Position numbers and translations under genes: made by a program. 64,000 bases of DNA from Methylobacterium sp. UNC378MF (GTDB taxonomy: Bacteria > Pseudomonadota > Alphaproteobacteria > Rhizobiales > Beijerinckiaceae). Location: positions 62,001-126,000 of the forward strand of contig NZ_FMWU01000009.1 in NCBI RefSeq assembly GCF_900103195.1. Reading direction: 5' to 3'. How positions within the stretch are numbered: position 1 is the stretch's first letter; every line of letters begins with the position of its first letter. Shown here piece by piece: positions 40,609 through 49,829 of this stretch. Below the pieces are notes generated by a model. The model made no database searches, had not been told where the DNA came from, and saw nothing but the letters and a program-made list of their open reading frames with translations.

Positions 40609-40956
40609 TCAGCCCAGCCGCTCGACCAGCGCCGCCACCCAGACGAGCAGGGCCGCCATCTGCGCCATGAAGGTGCCGGCGGAGGCGAGGTCCTTCACGG
40701 TGCCGATCATCGGATGATGACCCGGGTGGACATGGTCGCAGAGCTTCTCGACGGCGGTGTTGAGGAACTCGGCGGCCAGCATCAGCAGCAGGCTGCCCAT
40801 CAGGGCGACGCGCACCCAGAGCGTCGCGCCGAGGAAGAGGGCGACCGGCACGCCCAGGGCCAGGAGCACGAGTTCCTGCCGCACGGCCCGCTCGGTGCGC
40901 GCGCCGTGGCGCAGGCCGCGCCAGGAATTCAGGAAGGCGAGAACCAGGGCGTTCAT
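40609..40956 (-). CDS. dgkA: diacylglycerol kinase (prokaryotic, membrane)
   Basis: ATG at 40956 overlaps the AbrB-like permease stop (ATGA). It has 115 residues and three transmembrane helices. The active-site pattern AAEFLNTAVEKLCDHV, with the conserved Glu and Asn, is diagnostic, preceded by FLNSWRGLRHGARTERAVRQE at the amphipathic N-terminus. It phosphorylates diacylglycerol (or undecaprenol) in the inner membrane to recycle lipid turnover products. Confidence 0.95.
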   Translation of the reverse strand: MNALVLAFLNSWRGLRHGARTERAVRQELVLLALGVPVALFLGATLWVRVALMGSLLLMLAAEFLNTAVEKLCDHVHPGHHPMIGTVKDLASAGTFMAQMAALLVWVAALVERLG

Positions 40957-42011
40957 CGGATGGCCGTCTCCGGCACGGACCGGCTGATCCACTTGGCGAG
41001 CAGCGGGCCGGTGAGCAGAACCACGAACAGGCGCAGGGTCTGGACCGCCAGCACGAAGGAGACGTCGGCCTTCGAGCCGACCGCGATGATCGCCACCGAA
41101 TCGAGGCCGCCGGGGCTCGTGGCCAGCACCGCGGTGAGGAGGTCGATCGGCAGAAGCAGGGTCAGGCCCCAGCCCCAGGCCGCGCACAGGGTGATGACCG
41201 AGAAGGTCGCCGCCAGGATGCCGGGCAGGGCCGTGACGGTCAGGCGCAGCGTCTCACGGGTGAACCGCAGGCCGACATAGATGCCGATGCAGGCATAGGC
41301 GAGTTCGAGGATCGGCACCGGCAGCGCCATGCGGACGAGCCCGGTGGCGTGGAGCAGGCTGCCGAGCACCATCGGGCCGACCTGCGCGCCGGCCGGGACA
41401 CGCAGGGCGAGCGCCGCGCCCGCACCCACGACGGCGACGGCGAGCGTCGCGAGCAGGGAGAGCGGACCGGTCACCTCACCGACGCCGGCCGACGCTCCCG
41501 GAACCGGGGTTTCCATCAGGAAACGGGCGGCCAGCGACGCCGAGAACACCACCGCGGCGACGCGGACATACTGCATGAAGGCCACGAGCCGCGGATCGGC
41601 GCCGAAATCCTCCGCCATGGCGACCATGGCGGAGGCGCCGCCGGGGGAGGAGCCCCAGGCCGCCGTGGTCCCGGGGAGCACGCGCAGGCGGGTCAGGATC
41701 CAGCCGACGAGCCCGCTGACCGCGACGGTCACCAGCACGACGGCGACGATGAGCGGCCCGTCCGCCAGCAGGGTCTGGGCGATCTGCCCGGTGACCGCGT
41801 GCGCCACGAGGCAGCCGATCGCCGCCTGCGAGGCCTGGAAGGCGGACCGGGGGACGCGCAGGCGCGAGCCGCCGACACCGAAGGCGATGGCCGCGATCAT
41901 CGGCCCGAGCAGCAGCGCGGCCGGAAACTGCGCGCGCATGAGGCCATACGAGATGAGTGCGGACGCGGCGGCGAGGGCGGCCCAGAGGCCGATTGTGCGG
42001 AGAGGGGGCAA
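40953..42011 (-). CDS. AbrB family membrane transporter
   Basis: The protein has 352 residues if the TTG at 42011 is used; no better start with a ribosome site is seen, so the N-terminus is uncertain. There are ten or so hydrophobic segments in two similar halves, each with a conserved glycine-rich turn (TAAWGSSPGGASAMVAMAED and LATSPGGLDSVAIIAVGSKA). This is the AbrB (putative ammonia monooxygenase/regulator) membrane family, of unsettled substrate. It is coupled to dgkA by a 4-bp overlap. Confidence 0.85.
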   Translation of the reverse strand: MPPLRTIGLWAALAAASALISYGLMRAQFPAALLLGPMIAAIAFGVGGSRLRVPRSAFQASQAAIGCLVAHAVTGQIAQTLLADGPLIVAVVLVTVAVSGLVGWILTRLRVLPGTTAAWGSSPGGASAMVAMAEDFGADPRLVAFMQYVRVAAVVFSASLAARFLMETPVPGASAGVGEVTGPLSLLATLAVAVVGAGAALALRVPAGAQVGPMVLGSLLHATGLVRMALPVPILELAYACIGIYVGLRFTRETLRLTVTALPGILAATFSVITLCAAWGWGLTLLLPIDLLTAVLATSPGGLDSVAIIAVGSKADVSFVLAVQTLRLFVVLLTGPLLAKWISRSVPETAIR

Positions 42012-42121
42012 GGCAACCGATCGGAAGCGGCCCGCACGAGCCGGCAGGCGTCAGGCGCGCGCTATACCGCAATATTGGCCCTGTCACGGCAGAGTTTCGG
42101 CACGGCGCCCCCGCGCCGGGA

Positions 42122-43612
42122 TCAGGGCTCGCGCGTCAGGGCCGCGAAGGCGGCGTCGAGGCGCGCCCGGGCCTCGTCCAGCCCCTGGCGGCGGGCGTCG
42201 AGCCATGTGCGGTCGGCCGTCAGCCGGTCCCGGGCGCCGGCCAGCATGCGCCGGACCTCCGCGGGTTGCGGTCCGCCGAGCCCCTTGGCGGCGTCGATCA
42301 TGCCCCGCGCCGACAGAGCCGCCCGGAAGCGGGCCTCGTCGAGGGGCAGGTCCGGCTTCAACCCCGACCCGGCGGCGGCCTCGGCGTAGATCCGCCGCAC
42401 CTCCGCGAAGGGCATATCGGCCGGGCGCAGATCGTGGCCGCGGCCGTAGCTCACGAGTTCCGACGCGAAGTGGTGGCCGAGCCGGAACGGCACGTCCGCC
42501 TCGCGCTGGAGCGTGTCGGCGAGTTCGGTCGTGGTCGCGTAATCCGCCGCGACCTCGTCGGCGGCGCGCGCCCGGTCCACGACCAGCCCGTCGAGGACGC
42601 GGGTCCAGCGCCGGCACATCTCGGCGGCCTCGGCGAGCGTCCGCCCCGGCGGCTCGTCCTGGTTGCGCTTGTAGTCCGGCATCCCGGACTCGACGTTGTG
42701 GGCCATGATGACGAAGGCCTGCGCAGCGCCGACCACGTCGCTGGCCTTCATGCGCAGGGCATAGAGCGCCACGGGATTGCGCTTCTGCGGCATGATGCTG
42801 CTCGGTCCGGTCAGCGCGCCCTCCCGAAGCAGGATCCACGGCCGCGTCTGGTGATACTGAGCGTAGAGGTCCTGCGCGAAGCTGCCGGCGATTGTGGCGA
42901 GGTTGCCGGCCAGACCGGTCAGCTCCAGGCCGAGATCCATGGGCGCGAGCTGGCCGGCATCGTAGCTGTTCTCGACGGGCCCGTCGAAGCCGAGCAGCGC
43001 CGCCAGCCGGTTGCGGTCCACCGGGAAGCTCGACGTCCCGAGGGCGGCCGCGCCCAGCGGCGACAGGTTCAGCCGCGCCCAGTCCTCCCGCAGGCGATCC
43101 GCGTCGCGGGCGAGCACGGCCGCGTAGCCCAGATAGAGGTGGCCGAGCGTCGTCGGCTGGGCCTGGACGCCGTTGGTATAGGCCGGGACGATCGTGTCGG
43201 CCTCGCGTTCGGCGACCGCCAGCAGGGCGGCCCGGGTCGCGTTCAGCGCCGCGGCGAGGGCGAGGAGGCGGTCGCGCTGCTCGAGCTTCAGGACGGTCGG
43301 GATGATGTCCTGGCGGCTGCGACCCGAATGCATCCGGGTGGCGTCGGGGCCGGCAATGGCGGTGATCAGCGGCTCGATCCGGAGGTAGTCGTCCGGCCGT
43401 TCCGCACCCGGCTTGGCGGCGTCGGCGGCGACCTGGTCGAGGGCGCGGGCGATGGTCGCGGCCAGAGGACGCGGGACGATGCCGGTCTCCACGCTCATCA
43501 CCAGGGAGGCCCGGTCGATCTGATCGATCCGCGCGAAGCTGTCGGTCGGCGCGGCGCGGGCGCCGACGGGGGCCAGCAGCGCCAGAGCCCCCCAGATCAT
43601 CCTGCGCCGCAT
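42122..43612 (-). CDS. exported argininosuccinate lyase/fumarase-superfamily protein with altered active site
   Basis: ATG at 43612 has a GGGGAG site 8 nt upstream and begins a Sec signal (MRRRMIWGALALLAPVGARA, then APTDSF), giving 496 residues; upstream ATGs at 43627, 43639 and 43672 only lengthen the N-terminus. Superfamily motifs are clear: MHSGRSRQDI (94-103), YTNGVQAQPTTLGH (145-158) and GPSSIMPQKRNP (269-280, the catalytic-Ser loop). In argininosuccinate lyase the second motif reads YTHLQ; here the catalytic His is Asn147. A periplasmic location plus this change argues against arginine synthesis. It lies 83 bp from the oxyR stop. Confidence 0.85.
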   Translation of the reverse strand: MRRRMIWGALALLAPVGARAAPTDSFARIDQIDRASLVMSVETGIVPRPLAATIARALDQVAADAAKPGAERPDDYLRIEPLITAIAGPDATRMHSGRSRQDIIPTVLKLEQRDRLLALAAALNATRAALLAVAEREADTIVPAYTNGVQAQPTTLGHLYLGYAAVLARDADRLREDWARLNLSPLGAAALGTSSFPVDRNRLAALLGFDGPVENSYDAGQLAPMDLGLELTGLAGNLATIAGSFAQDLYAQYHQTRPWILLREGALTGPSSIMPQKRNPVALYALRMKASDVVGAAQAFVIMAHNVESGMPDYKRNQDEPPGRTLAEAAEMCRRWTRVLDGLVVDRARAADEVAADYATTTELADTLQREADVPFRLGHHFASELVSYGRGHDLRPADMPFAEVRRIYAEAAAGSGLKPDLPLDEARFRAALSARGMIDAAKGLGGPQPAEVRRMLAGARDRLTADRTWLDARRQGLDEARARLDAAFAALTREP

Positions 43613-43695
43613 CGGCCAGCTCCCCATGTCCTGACCCATCCTGATAGACCCGCCGGGCGCGTCCGTCCGCATCACGACCTGATGACGCGAGCGCC

Positions 43696-44631
43696 TCACC
43701 CCGCCGCGTCGTCGCCCCGGTAGGCCGTGGTGCCGGGCGGCGCGTGCGCCCGGAAGAAGGCGGCGAGGCTCGCCAGTCCCGCGGCGCGGGGATCGCTCGC
43801 CCGCCAGACCAGCGCGATCGTCCGACCGGGACCGTCGACATCGAACGCCCGGGTGACCGTCAGGCCGCTGGGATCGGGATTGGCGGGCACCGCGAGGGCC
43901 GGAAGCAGTGTGTATCCGGCGCCGGCGGCCACCATCGAGCGGAGCGTCTCCAGGCTGGTGGCGTGGCGGCCGACCGAGGAGCCGGCGCCGCAGGCCGCGA
44001 TCGTCTGGTCGCGCAGGCAATTGCCTTCGTCGAGCAGCAGGAGGTCCGGCCCCGCGATCTCGGCGGCCGAGAGCGCGCCGCCCCGGGCGAGGGCGTGCTC
44101 GGACGGGCAGGCGAGCCAGAACGGCTCGACGAAGAGCGGCGAGACCGCGAACCCGCCGGACGGCAGCGGCAGCGACACCAGGGCCGCGTCGACGCGGCCG
44201 TCGCGCAGGCCCTCGACGATGTCGGCGGTTCGCGATTCCGACAGCGACAGCATCAGCAGCGGGTACTGCTCGCGCAGCGGCCGCAGCACCAGCGGGAAGA
44301 AGTAGGGGCCGAGCGTCTGGATCGCCGCCAGGACGAGCCGCCCGGTCAGCGGCGAGCCGCGGCCCTCGCTGGCGAGCGCCAGCAGCCGATGCGCCTCCGC
44401 GAGCACCACCCGCGCCTGCCGCACGATCGCCTGCCCGGCCTCGGTGAGCAGGACCCGGCGGTTCGAGCGCTCGAACAAAGTCAGGCCGAGCGCGGTTTCC
44501 AGCTTACGCACCTGCACGCTCAATGTCGGTTGGCTGACATTACAGCGCTCGGCGGCCCGGCCGAAATGCCCCTCGTCGGCGACCGCGACGACATATTCGA
44601 GATCCCGAAGCGAGAGGCCGGCCAGATTCAT
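43696..44631 (-). CDS. oxyR: hydrogen-peroxide-sensing LysR regulator OxyR
   Basis: The protein has 311 residues. The LysR winged helix-turn-helix spans residues 5-65 ([20 protein letters not shown]). The redox pair is Cys205 and Cys214 in [14 protein letters not shown], spaced nine apart as in E. coli OxyR (199/208), with the conserved CLRDQ context. It is divergent from katA, and an ATAG-N7-CTAT palindrome overlaps its own start codon, implying autoregulation and control of katA by peroxide-induced disulfide formation. Confidence 0.95.
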   Translation of the reverse strand: MNLAGLSLRDLEYVVAVADEGHFGRAAERCNVSQPTLSVQVRKLETALGLTLFERSNRRVLLTEAGQAIVRQARVVLAEAHRLLALASEGRGSPLTGRLVLAAIQTLGPYFFPLVLRPLREQYPLLMLSLSESRTADIVEGLRDGRVDAALVSLPLPSGGFAVSPLFVEPFWLACPSEHALARGGALSAAEIAGPDLLLLDEGNCLRDQTIAACGAGSSVGRHATSLETLRSMVAAGAGYTLLPALAVPANPDPSGLTVTRAFDVDGPGRTIALVWRASDPRAAGLASLAAFFRAHAPPGTTAYRGDDAAG

Positions 44632-44644
44632 AGGCAGCGTCTAT
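44630..44644. promoter_or_regulatory. candidate OxyR operator in the oxyR-katA spacer
   Basis: ATAG-GCAGCGT-CTAT at 44630-44644 is an exact match to one half of the OxyR consensus (ATAG-N7-CTAT). Seven bases further, TTTG-TGACGAT-GCAT is a weak second half in correct register for a tetramer. The first half covers the oxyR start codon and lies 120 bp before katA. Confidence 0.6.
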
Positions 44645-44764
44645 CAGAACCTTTGTGACGATGCATTTGCCTCTGGGTCCCGCCGGGGTCATAACCTTTC
44701 ACCAGAACGGTTCCAGGCTGGTCTCGGCCGCCGAGAGCCTTCGCAGAACGGAGAGACGGTACGC

Positions 44765-46354
44765 ATGAGCGATCAACGCCCGATCCTGACCACCCGCCAG
44801 GGCCATCCGGTCCGCGACAACCAGAGCACCCGCACGGTCGGTGAGCGCGGCCCGGCGACGCTCGAGAACTACCAGTTCATCGAGAAGATCACGCATTTCG
44901 ATCGCGAGCGGATCCCGGAGCGGGTCGTCCACGCCCGCGGCGCCGGTGCCCATGGCTGGTTCGAGGCCTACGGCAAGATCGGCGACGAGCCGGCCTCCAA
45001 GTACACCCGCGCCCGCGTTCTGAACGAGACCGGCGTGAAGACGCCGATGTTCGTGCGCTTCTCCACCGTCGCCGGCGCGAAGGAGAGCCCGGAAACCGAG
45101 CGCGACCCGCGCGGCTTCGCGGTGAAGTTCAAGACCGTCGACGGCAACTGGGACCTCGTGGGCAACAACCTCAAGGTCTTCTTCATCCGCGACGCGATCA
45201 AGTTCCCCGACATGATCCACGCGTTCAAGCCGGATCCGGTGACGAACCGCCAGGAGGCGTGGCGCTTCTTCGACTTCGTGGCCCAGCACCCCGAAGCGAT
45301 CCACATGGTGACGCACTTGAAGTCGCCCTGGGGCATCCCGGCCAACTACCGCGAGATGGAAGGCTCGGGCGTCAACACCTACAAGCTGGTCAACGACCAG
45401 GGCGAGGCGGTGCTCTGCAAGTTCCACTGGATCCCCAAGCAGGGCGTCCGGAACCTGACCTCGCAGCAGGCTTCCGAGATCCAGGCCAAGGATGTCGGCC
45501 ACGCGACCCGCGACCTGTACGACAACATCAAGGCCGGCAATTTCCCCGAGTGGGAATTCGCCGTGCAGATCATGCCGGACGGCCCGAACGACCACCTCTC
45601 CTTCGACCCGCTGGACGACACGAAGCTGTGGCCGGTGGACCAGTTCCCGCTCCTGCCCTGCGGCCGGATGGTGCTCGACCGCGTGCCGGACAACTTCTTC
45701 GCTGAGGTCGAGCAGTCGGCCTTCGGCACCGGCGTTCTGGTCGACGGCATCGACTTCTCGGACGACAAGATGCTGCAGGGCCGGACGCTGTCCTACTCGG
45801 ACACCCAGCGCTACCGCGTCGGCGCCAACTACCTGCAGCTGCCGATCAACGCGCCGCAGCCCGGCGTGAAGGTCTATTCGAACCAACGGGACGGGCAGAT
45901 GACCTACGGTGTCGACGGCACCGGCCCGAACAAGCACATCAACTACGAGCCCTCCACCCTGGCCGAAGGCCTGCGGGAGGCGCCGAAGCCCGCCAAGGAC
46001 TATCACCAGTCGGTCCAGGGCAATCTCGGCCGCTACCAGACCTCGCGCACCGAGGACGACTACACGCAGGCCGGCGTGCGCTACCGCTCCTTCGAGGATT
46101 GGGAGCGCGAGGACCTGATCGCCAACCTCGTGGCCGACATGAAGCAGTGCCCGGAGCCGATCCAGCTGCGGATGGTCTGGCACTTCTGGCACGCCGACGA
46201 GGATTACGGTCGCCGGGTCGCAGAGGGCGCCGGGATCGACCTGGAGAAGGCCAAGGCCCTGCCGCCGCTGCCGGGCCGTGCCGCCCCGGGCAAGCGCCTG
46301 CAGTCCGAGACCTACACGGACGGGTCGCAGGCCCACCGGGTCGCCGCCGAGTAA
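44765..46354 (+). CDS. katA: monofunctional haem catalase
   Basis: ATG at 44765 follows a GGAGAGACGG leader and gives 529 residues. Distal catalytic His56 is in [36 protein letters not shown] and [20 protein letters not shown] are core motifs. Proximal haem Tyr344, with Arg340, is in [17 protein letters not shown]. It is a small-subunit (clade 3-like) catalase that dismutates H2O2. It is divergent from oxyR and followed by a clear intrinsic terminator, so it is a single-gene unit. Confidence 0.98.
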   Translation: MSDQRPILTTRQGHPVRDNQSTRTVGERGPATLENYQFIEKITHFDRERIPERVVHARGAGAHGWFEAYGKIGDEPASKYTRARVLNETGVKTPMFVRFSTVAGAKESPETERDPRGFAVKFKTVDGNWDLVGNNLKVFFIRDAIKFPDMIHAFKPDPVTNRQEAWRFFDFVAQHPEAIHMVTHLKSPWGIPANYREMEGSGVNTYKLVNDQGEAVLCKFHWIPKQGVRNLTSQQASEIQAKDVGHATRDLYDNIKAGNFPEWEFAVQIMPDGPNDHLSFDPLDDTKLWPVDQFPLLPCGRMVLDRVPDNFFAEVEQSAFGTGVLVDGIDFSDDKMLQGRTLSYSDTQRYRVGANYLQLPINAPQPGVKVYSNQRDGQMTYGVDGTGPNKHINYEPSTLAEGLREAPKPAKDYHQSVQGNLGRYQTSRTEDDYTQAGVRYRSFEDWEREDLIANLVADMKQCPEPIQLRMVWHFWHADEDYGRRVAEGAGIDLEKAKALPPLPGRAAPGKRLQSETYTDGSQAHRVAAE

Positions 46355-46382
46355 GCCGCGCGCGTCGCGACCACGATCGAAG

Positions 46383-46419
46383 CCCCGCGCGGTCACCCGG
46401 CCGCGCGGGGTTCCTGTTT
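46383..46419 (+). terminator. intrinsic terminator of katA
   Basis: A perfect 10-bp stem CCCCGCGCGG/CCGCGCGGGG with an 8-nt loop is followed by TTCCTGTTT, 28 bp past the katA stop. Confidence 0.88.
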
Positions 46420-46440
46420 GGACACCCGGCGGGGACGGCG

Positions 46441-46917
46441 ATGACGTGTGTCGTGCAGCGCGGGCTCGGCCCGAACGCCGTCGTCGGCGGCATGCGGATC
46501 TCCTATCTGGCGCGCAGCGACGAGACGGGCGACGGCCTCGGCATCTATCGGGTCGACATGGATCCGCGGACGCCCGGTGCCGGACTGCACCGCCACGCCC
46601 GGCTGACCGAGACCTTCTCGGTCGAGGCGGGCCGGCTCGCCCTGCATGTCAGCGATACGGACCACGTGCTCGGGCCGGGCGATTTCGCGCTGATCCCGCC
46701 CGGGATCGCCCACGCCTTCGCCAATCGCAGCGAAGAGCCGGTCCGCTTCACCCTGAGCTTCGCGCCGGCGCTGGGTCGTGAGGGCTTCTTCGAGGGGCTG
46801 GCGCAGCTGGCCGCGGAGGGCCGCCTCTCGAACCGGGTCGCAATGACCGACCTGATGGCGCGCTACGATCAGGAACCGCTGGCCGGTTTCGCGGGCTGGA
46901 GCGACGCCAGCGGCTGA
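46441..46917 (+). CDS. cupin-domain protein, 158 aa
   Basis: ATG at 46441, 21 bp beyond the katA terminator. The single cupin barrel has metal-binding motif 1 GLHRHARLTETFSVEAGRL, with two His and a Glu, and motif 2 LGPGDFALIPPGIAHAFAN with the third His. The C-terminal part is helical. Small cupins of this type bind a metal and may be dioxygenases, isomerases or sensors; the substrate is unknown. Its last 49 bp overlap the convergent MFS gene. Confidence 0.85.
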   Translation: MTCVVQRGLGPNAVVGGMRISYLARSDETGDGLGIYRVDMDPRTPGAGLHRHARLTETFSVEAGRLALHVSDTDHVLGPGDFALIPPGIAHAFANRSEEPVRFTLSFAPALGREGFFEGLAQLAAEGRLSNRVAMTDLMARYDQEPLAGFAGWSDASG

Positions 46918-48113
46918 GCCGATTTCCCTCGTATCTCAGGCTCGGCCGCGCTGACTTTGCGGTCGCGGCCCGCGGCCAGGCCGATCAGGATCGCCGCGAC
47001 GGCGATGCCGACGAACAGGGCCCCCGGCACGCCCCAGCCGCCCGTGGACTCATGGGCCAAGCCGAAGACCAGCGGCCCGAGGCAGGCGCCCGTATAGCCG
47101 ATGCCCTGCGCCATGGCCGAGAGCCCTGCGGCGCTCGCCGCGTCGGCGGCGCGCAGGACGATCAGGGTGAGCCCGAGGCCGAAGCACCCGCCGATGCCGA
47201 AGCCGAGGGCGCCGGCAGCCGGAATGCGCAGTGAATCCGCCCCGAAGGCGAGGACCAGGAAGGCCACGGCAGTGAGGCCCGGGATGGCCACGATCCAGCC
47301 CCGCTGATCCCGCGCGCGAGCGGCCAGCATGGCGGTGAGGAGCGCGCCGGGAGCCTGAACCAGCGTGGTCAGCGAGGCGTAGAGCCCGGCATCGAGCGGC
47401 GTGAGGCCGCGTCCCTGCAGCAGCAGCGGCAGCCAGCCGAACAGGATGTAGGCGAGCGACGATTGCAGGCCCATGAAGCCGGTCACCCACCAGGCCAGCG
47501 GGTCGCGCAGCAGCCGCCCGGCGGAGGGCGCGGCGGTCGACATCGTCCGGCGCGCGAACGGGATCCACACGAAGGCGGCGACGAGCGCCGGCAGCGACCA
47601 GACCGCCAAGGCGGAGGGCCATCCGCCCCCGAGGGCGTGCTCCACCGGAACCGCCGCCCCGGCGCCGGCGGCGGCGCCGAGGCACAGGGTCATCGTGTAG
47701 AGCCCGGTCATCAGACCGCCGCTGCCGGCGAAATCGCGCTTCACGAGGGCCGGCAGCAGGACGTTGTCGAGGCCGATCCCGATCGCGGCGAGCGCCGTTC
47801 CGGCGAAGAGCGGCACGAGGCCGCCGAGGCCGCGAAGCGCCAGGCCGGCCACCAGGATCGTCGATCCGGCGAGAACCGCGAGGTCGGGCCCGATCCGGCG
47901 GATCAGCGGCGCGGCCAGCGCGCAGGCGATGCCCAGGCACAGGACTGGCAGCGTGGTGAGGATGGCGGCGCCTCCGGGACCGAGGCCGGTGCCGTCCCGG
48001 ATCGTCGCCAGCAGCGGGCCGACCGTGCTGAGCGCCGGGCGCAGATTGAACGCCACCAGCATCAGCGCCAGGCCGAGCAGGAAACGGTTCGCGCTGGTGC
48101 GCCCCGGGCTCAC
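46869..48113 (-). CDS. MFS permease of the CynX/cyanate-transporter type
   Basis: GTG at 48113 overlaps the lnt stop (GTGA), giving 414 residues; the longer upstream frame is a shadow of lnt. There are about 12 transmembrane helices. LMLVAFNLRPALSTVGPLL is the conserved first helix of the CynX group, and LPVLCLGIACALAAPLIRRI the second. No cyanase or nitrogen gene is adjacent, so the substrate is unknown. It sits where metK or other genes often follow lnt in related genomes. Confidence 0.87.
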   Translation of the reverse strand: MSPGRTSANRFLLGLALMLVAFNLRPALSTVGPLLATIRDGTGLGPGGAAILTTLPVLCLGIACALAAPLIRRIGPDLAVLAGSTILVAGLALRGLGGLVPLFAGTALAAIGIGLDNVLLPALVKRDFAGSGGLMTGLYTMTLCLGAAAGAGAAVPVEHALGGGWPSALAVWSLPALVAAFVWIPFARRTMSTAAPSAGRLLRDPLAWWVTGFMGLQSSLAYILFGWLPLLLQGRGLTPLDAGLYASLTTLVQAPGALLTAMLAARARDQRGWIVAIPGLTAVAFLVLAFGADSLRIPAAGALGFGIGGCFGLGLTLIVLRAADAASAAGLSAMAQGIGYTGACLGPLVFGLAHESTGGWGVPGALFVGIAVAAILIGLAAGRDRKVSAAEPEIRGKSAQPLASLQPAKPASGS

Positions 48114-49741
48114 GGTCGCCGCCGCGCGATCACGGCACCGCCGAGGCAGGCGGCCAGCATCAGCGCGAAGGCGGCATCGCCGAACTGGCCATAGAGCGTG
48201 CCGCCGACGATGCGCGCGGGCAGATCCGCGTCGAGCCAGGTCTCCACGTCCAGCCTCGTCCGGGCGACGATCCGGCCATGCGGGTCGATCACTGCGGAGA
48301 TCCCGGTATTGGCGTCGCGCACGAGCGGCAATCCCTCCTCGACTGCCCGCAGGCGCGCCTGGGCCAGGTGCTGGCGCGGACCGGGCGTGTCGCCGAACCA
48401 CGCGTCGTTGGTAACGTTCAGGATGAGCCCCGGCGGCTGCGGCGACGGCGCGGCGTGCCCGGCAGGCAGGATCGCGCCCGGGAAGATCGCCTCGTAGCAG
48501 ATCGTCGCCGCCACCGGCGGCAGGCCCGGAACCGTCAGGATCCGCTGACCGGCGAGCGAGCCAGCCGAGAAGCCGCCCGGAATGGCCACGAACTGCCGCA
48601 GGCCGAGGGCCCGCAGGGCTGCATCGAGCGGCCCCGGGAGGTATTCACCGAACGGGACGAGGTGGACCTTGTCGTAGCTGTCGGAAATCGTGCCGTCCGG
48701 CCCGATCACCATGACGGCGTTGAAGAAGCGCAGGCGCTCGCCCGGCAGCGGCTCCTCGGCACGGGCCGCCCCGGTGATCAGCTGCTGCCCGGGCTTCAGG
48801 CCGGCCGCCACCTTGGCCAGGGCGTCGGGATCGCGCTGGATCAGGAACGGGAAGGCGGATTCCGGCCAGACGATGTGGGTCGGCTCGGGTGCACCCGCCT
48901 CGGTCGGGCGCTGGCTCAGCTCGATGTAGCGGTCGACGATATCGGCCCGGTTTTCCGGCCTGAACTTGGCATCCTGCGGCAGGTTCGGCTGAACGAGGCG
49001 CAGCCGGATTCCGGCCACGGCCGGATCGGGCGGGCCGAGCCGCTCGGCGCCGGCGAGGGCCATGCCGATGAGCAGGATGGCGGCGGCGACGCTCGGCCCG
49101 AACCGGTCGCGCGGAGTCGCGCCGGTGGCCAGGGTCGCGGGCGCCGCGCAGACGAGCACGGCCAGGATGCACAGGCCGTAGAGCCCGATCGTCGCGGCCC
49201 ATTGCATCAGCCAGAGGTTCTGGGCCAGCGCCATCCCGAGGGTGTTCCAGGGGAAGCCCGTGAACAGGTGACCGCGCAGCCAGTCGGCGGCGCCGAGCCC
49301 GAAGGCGAGGGCGGCGATCCGCGCCGCGCCCCGGCCCCATAGCAGGCCCGCCGCGCCAAAGCCGGCCCCGTAGAACAGGCCGAGGACGAAGGGCAGGCCG
49401 ACGACGCCCAGCGGCAGGGCCCAGAGGAACTCGTCGGCCTCTACCAGGAAGGCCTGACCCAACCACCAGAGACCGGCGGTAAGATAGCCGAAGCCCCAGG
49501 CCCAGCCGACCAGGAAACAGGGCCAGAACCGCCGGAGGGTGGTCCGGTCGGAGGCGGCCCCGTCCTGCAGCCAGACCGCGACCGTCAGGGACAGGACGAG
49601 GGCCGGCAGGATGCCGTAGGGCGGCATGGCCAATGCGCCGAGCGCGCCCGCGAGCCACGCAAGCCCGAGTCGGCGCCAGCCGGTCAGGCGCGCGATCGCC
49701 CGGACGGCGCCCGGCACGCGCGCGCGCTCCGGATCGGACAT
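48110..49741 (-). CDS. lnt: apolipoprotein N-acyltransferase
   Basis: ATG at 49741 (MSDPERARV) is used; ATGs at 49753 and 49765 are equally possible since none has a good ribosome site. It has about 543 residues. Six N-terminal hydrophobic helices are followed by a periplasmic nitrilase-like domain with the Glu-Lys-Cys triad in WPESAFPFL, KVHLVPFGEYLPG and ATICYEAIFPG. It adds the third acyl chain to outer-membrane lipoproteins. It is the last gene of the miaB-phoH-ybeY-corC-lnt run. Confidence 0.95.
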   Translation of the reverse strand: MSDPERARVPGAVRAIARLTGWRRLGLAWLAGALGALAMPPYGILPALVLSLTVAVWLQDGAASDRTTLRRFWPCFLVGWAWGFGYLTAGLWWLGQAFLVEADEFLWALPLGVVGLPFVLGLFYGAGFGAAGLLWGRGAARIAALAFGLGAADWLRGHLFTGFPWNTLGMALAQNLWLMQWAATIGLYGLCILAVLVCAAPATLATGATPRDRFGPSVAAAILLIGMALAGAERLGPPDPAVAGIRLRLVQPNLPQDAKFRPENRADIVDRYIELSQRPTEAGAPEPTHIVWPESAFPFLIQRDPDALAKVAAGLKPGQQLITGAARAEEPLPGERLRFFNAVMVIGPDGTISDSYDKVHLVPFGEYLPGPLDAALRALGLRQFVAIPGGFSAGSLAGQRILTVPGLPPVAATICYEAIFPGAILPAGHAAPSPQPPGLILNVTNDAWFGDTPGPRQHLAQARLRAVEEGLPLVRDANTGISAVIDPHGRIVARTRLDVETWLDADLPARIVGGTLYGQFGDAAFALMLAACLGGAVIARRRP

Positions 49742-49829
49742 GGGATCCCGCATCGGCCCGCGCATGGATGCGCCGGCCGCCGCGGGCGACCGGGCGAAAC
49801 CGTCCGCCGCACCCCTCACGCCGCGACCG

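Noticed and set aside
17922..43612. argG and the argininosuccinate-lyase-like gene as an arginine pair
   Set aside because: They are 23 kb apart, and the lyase-like protein is exported and lacks the catalytic His.
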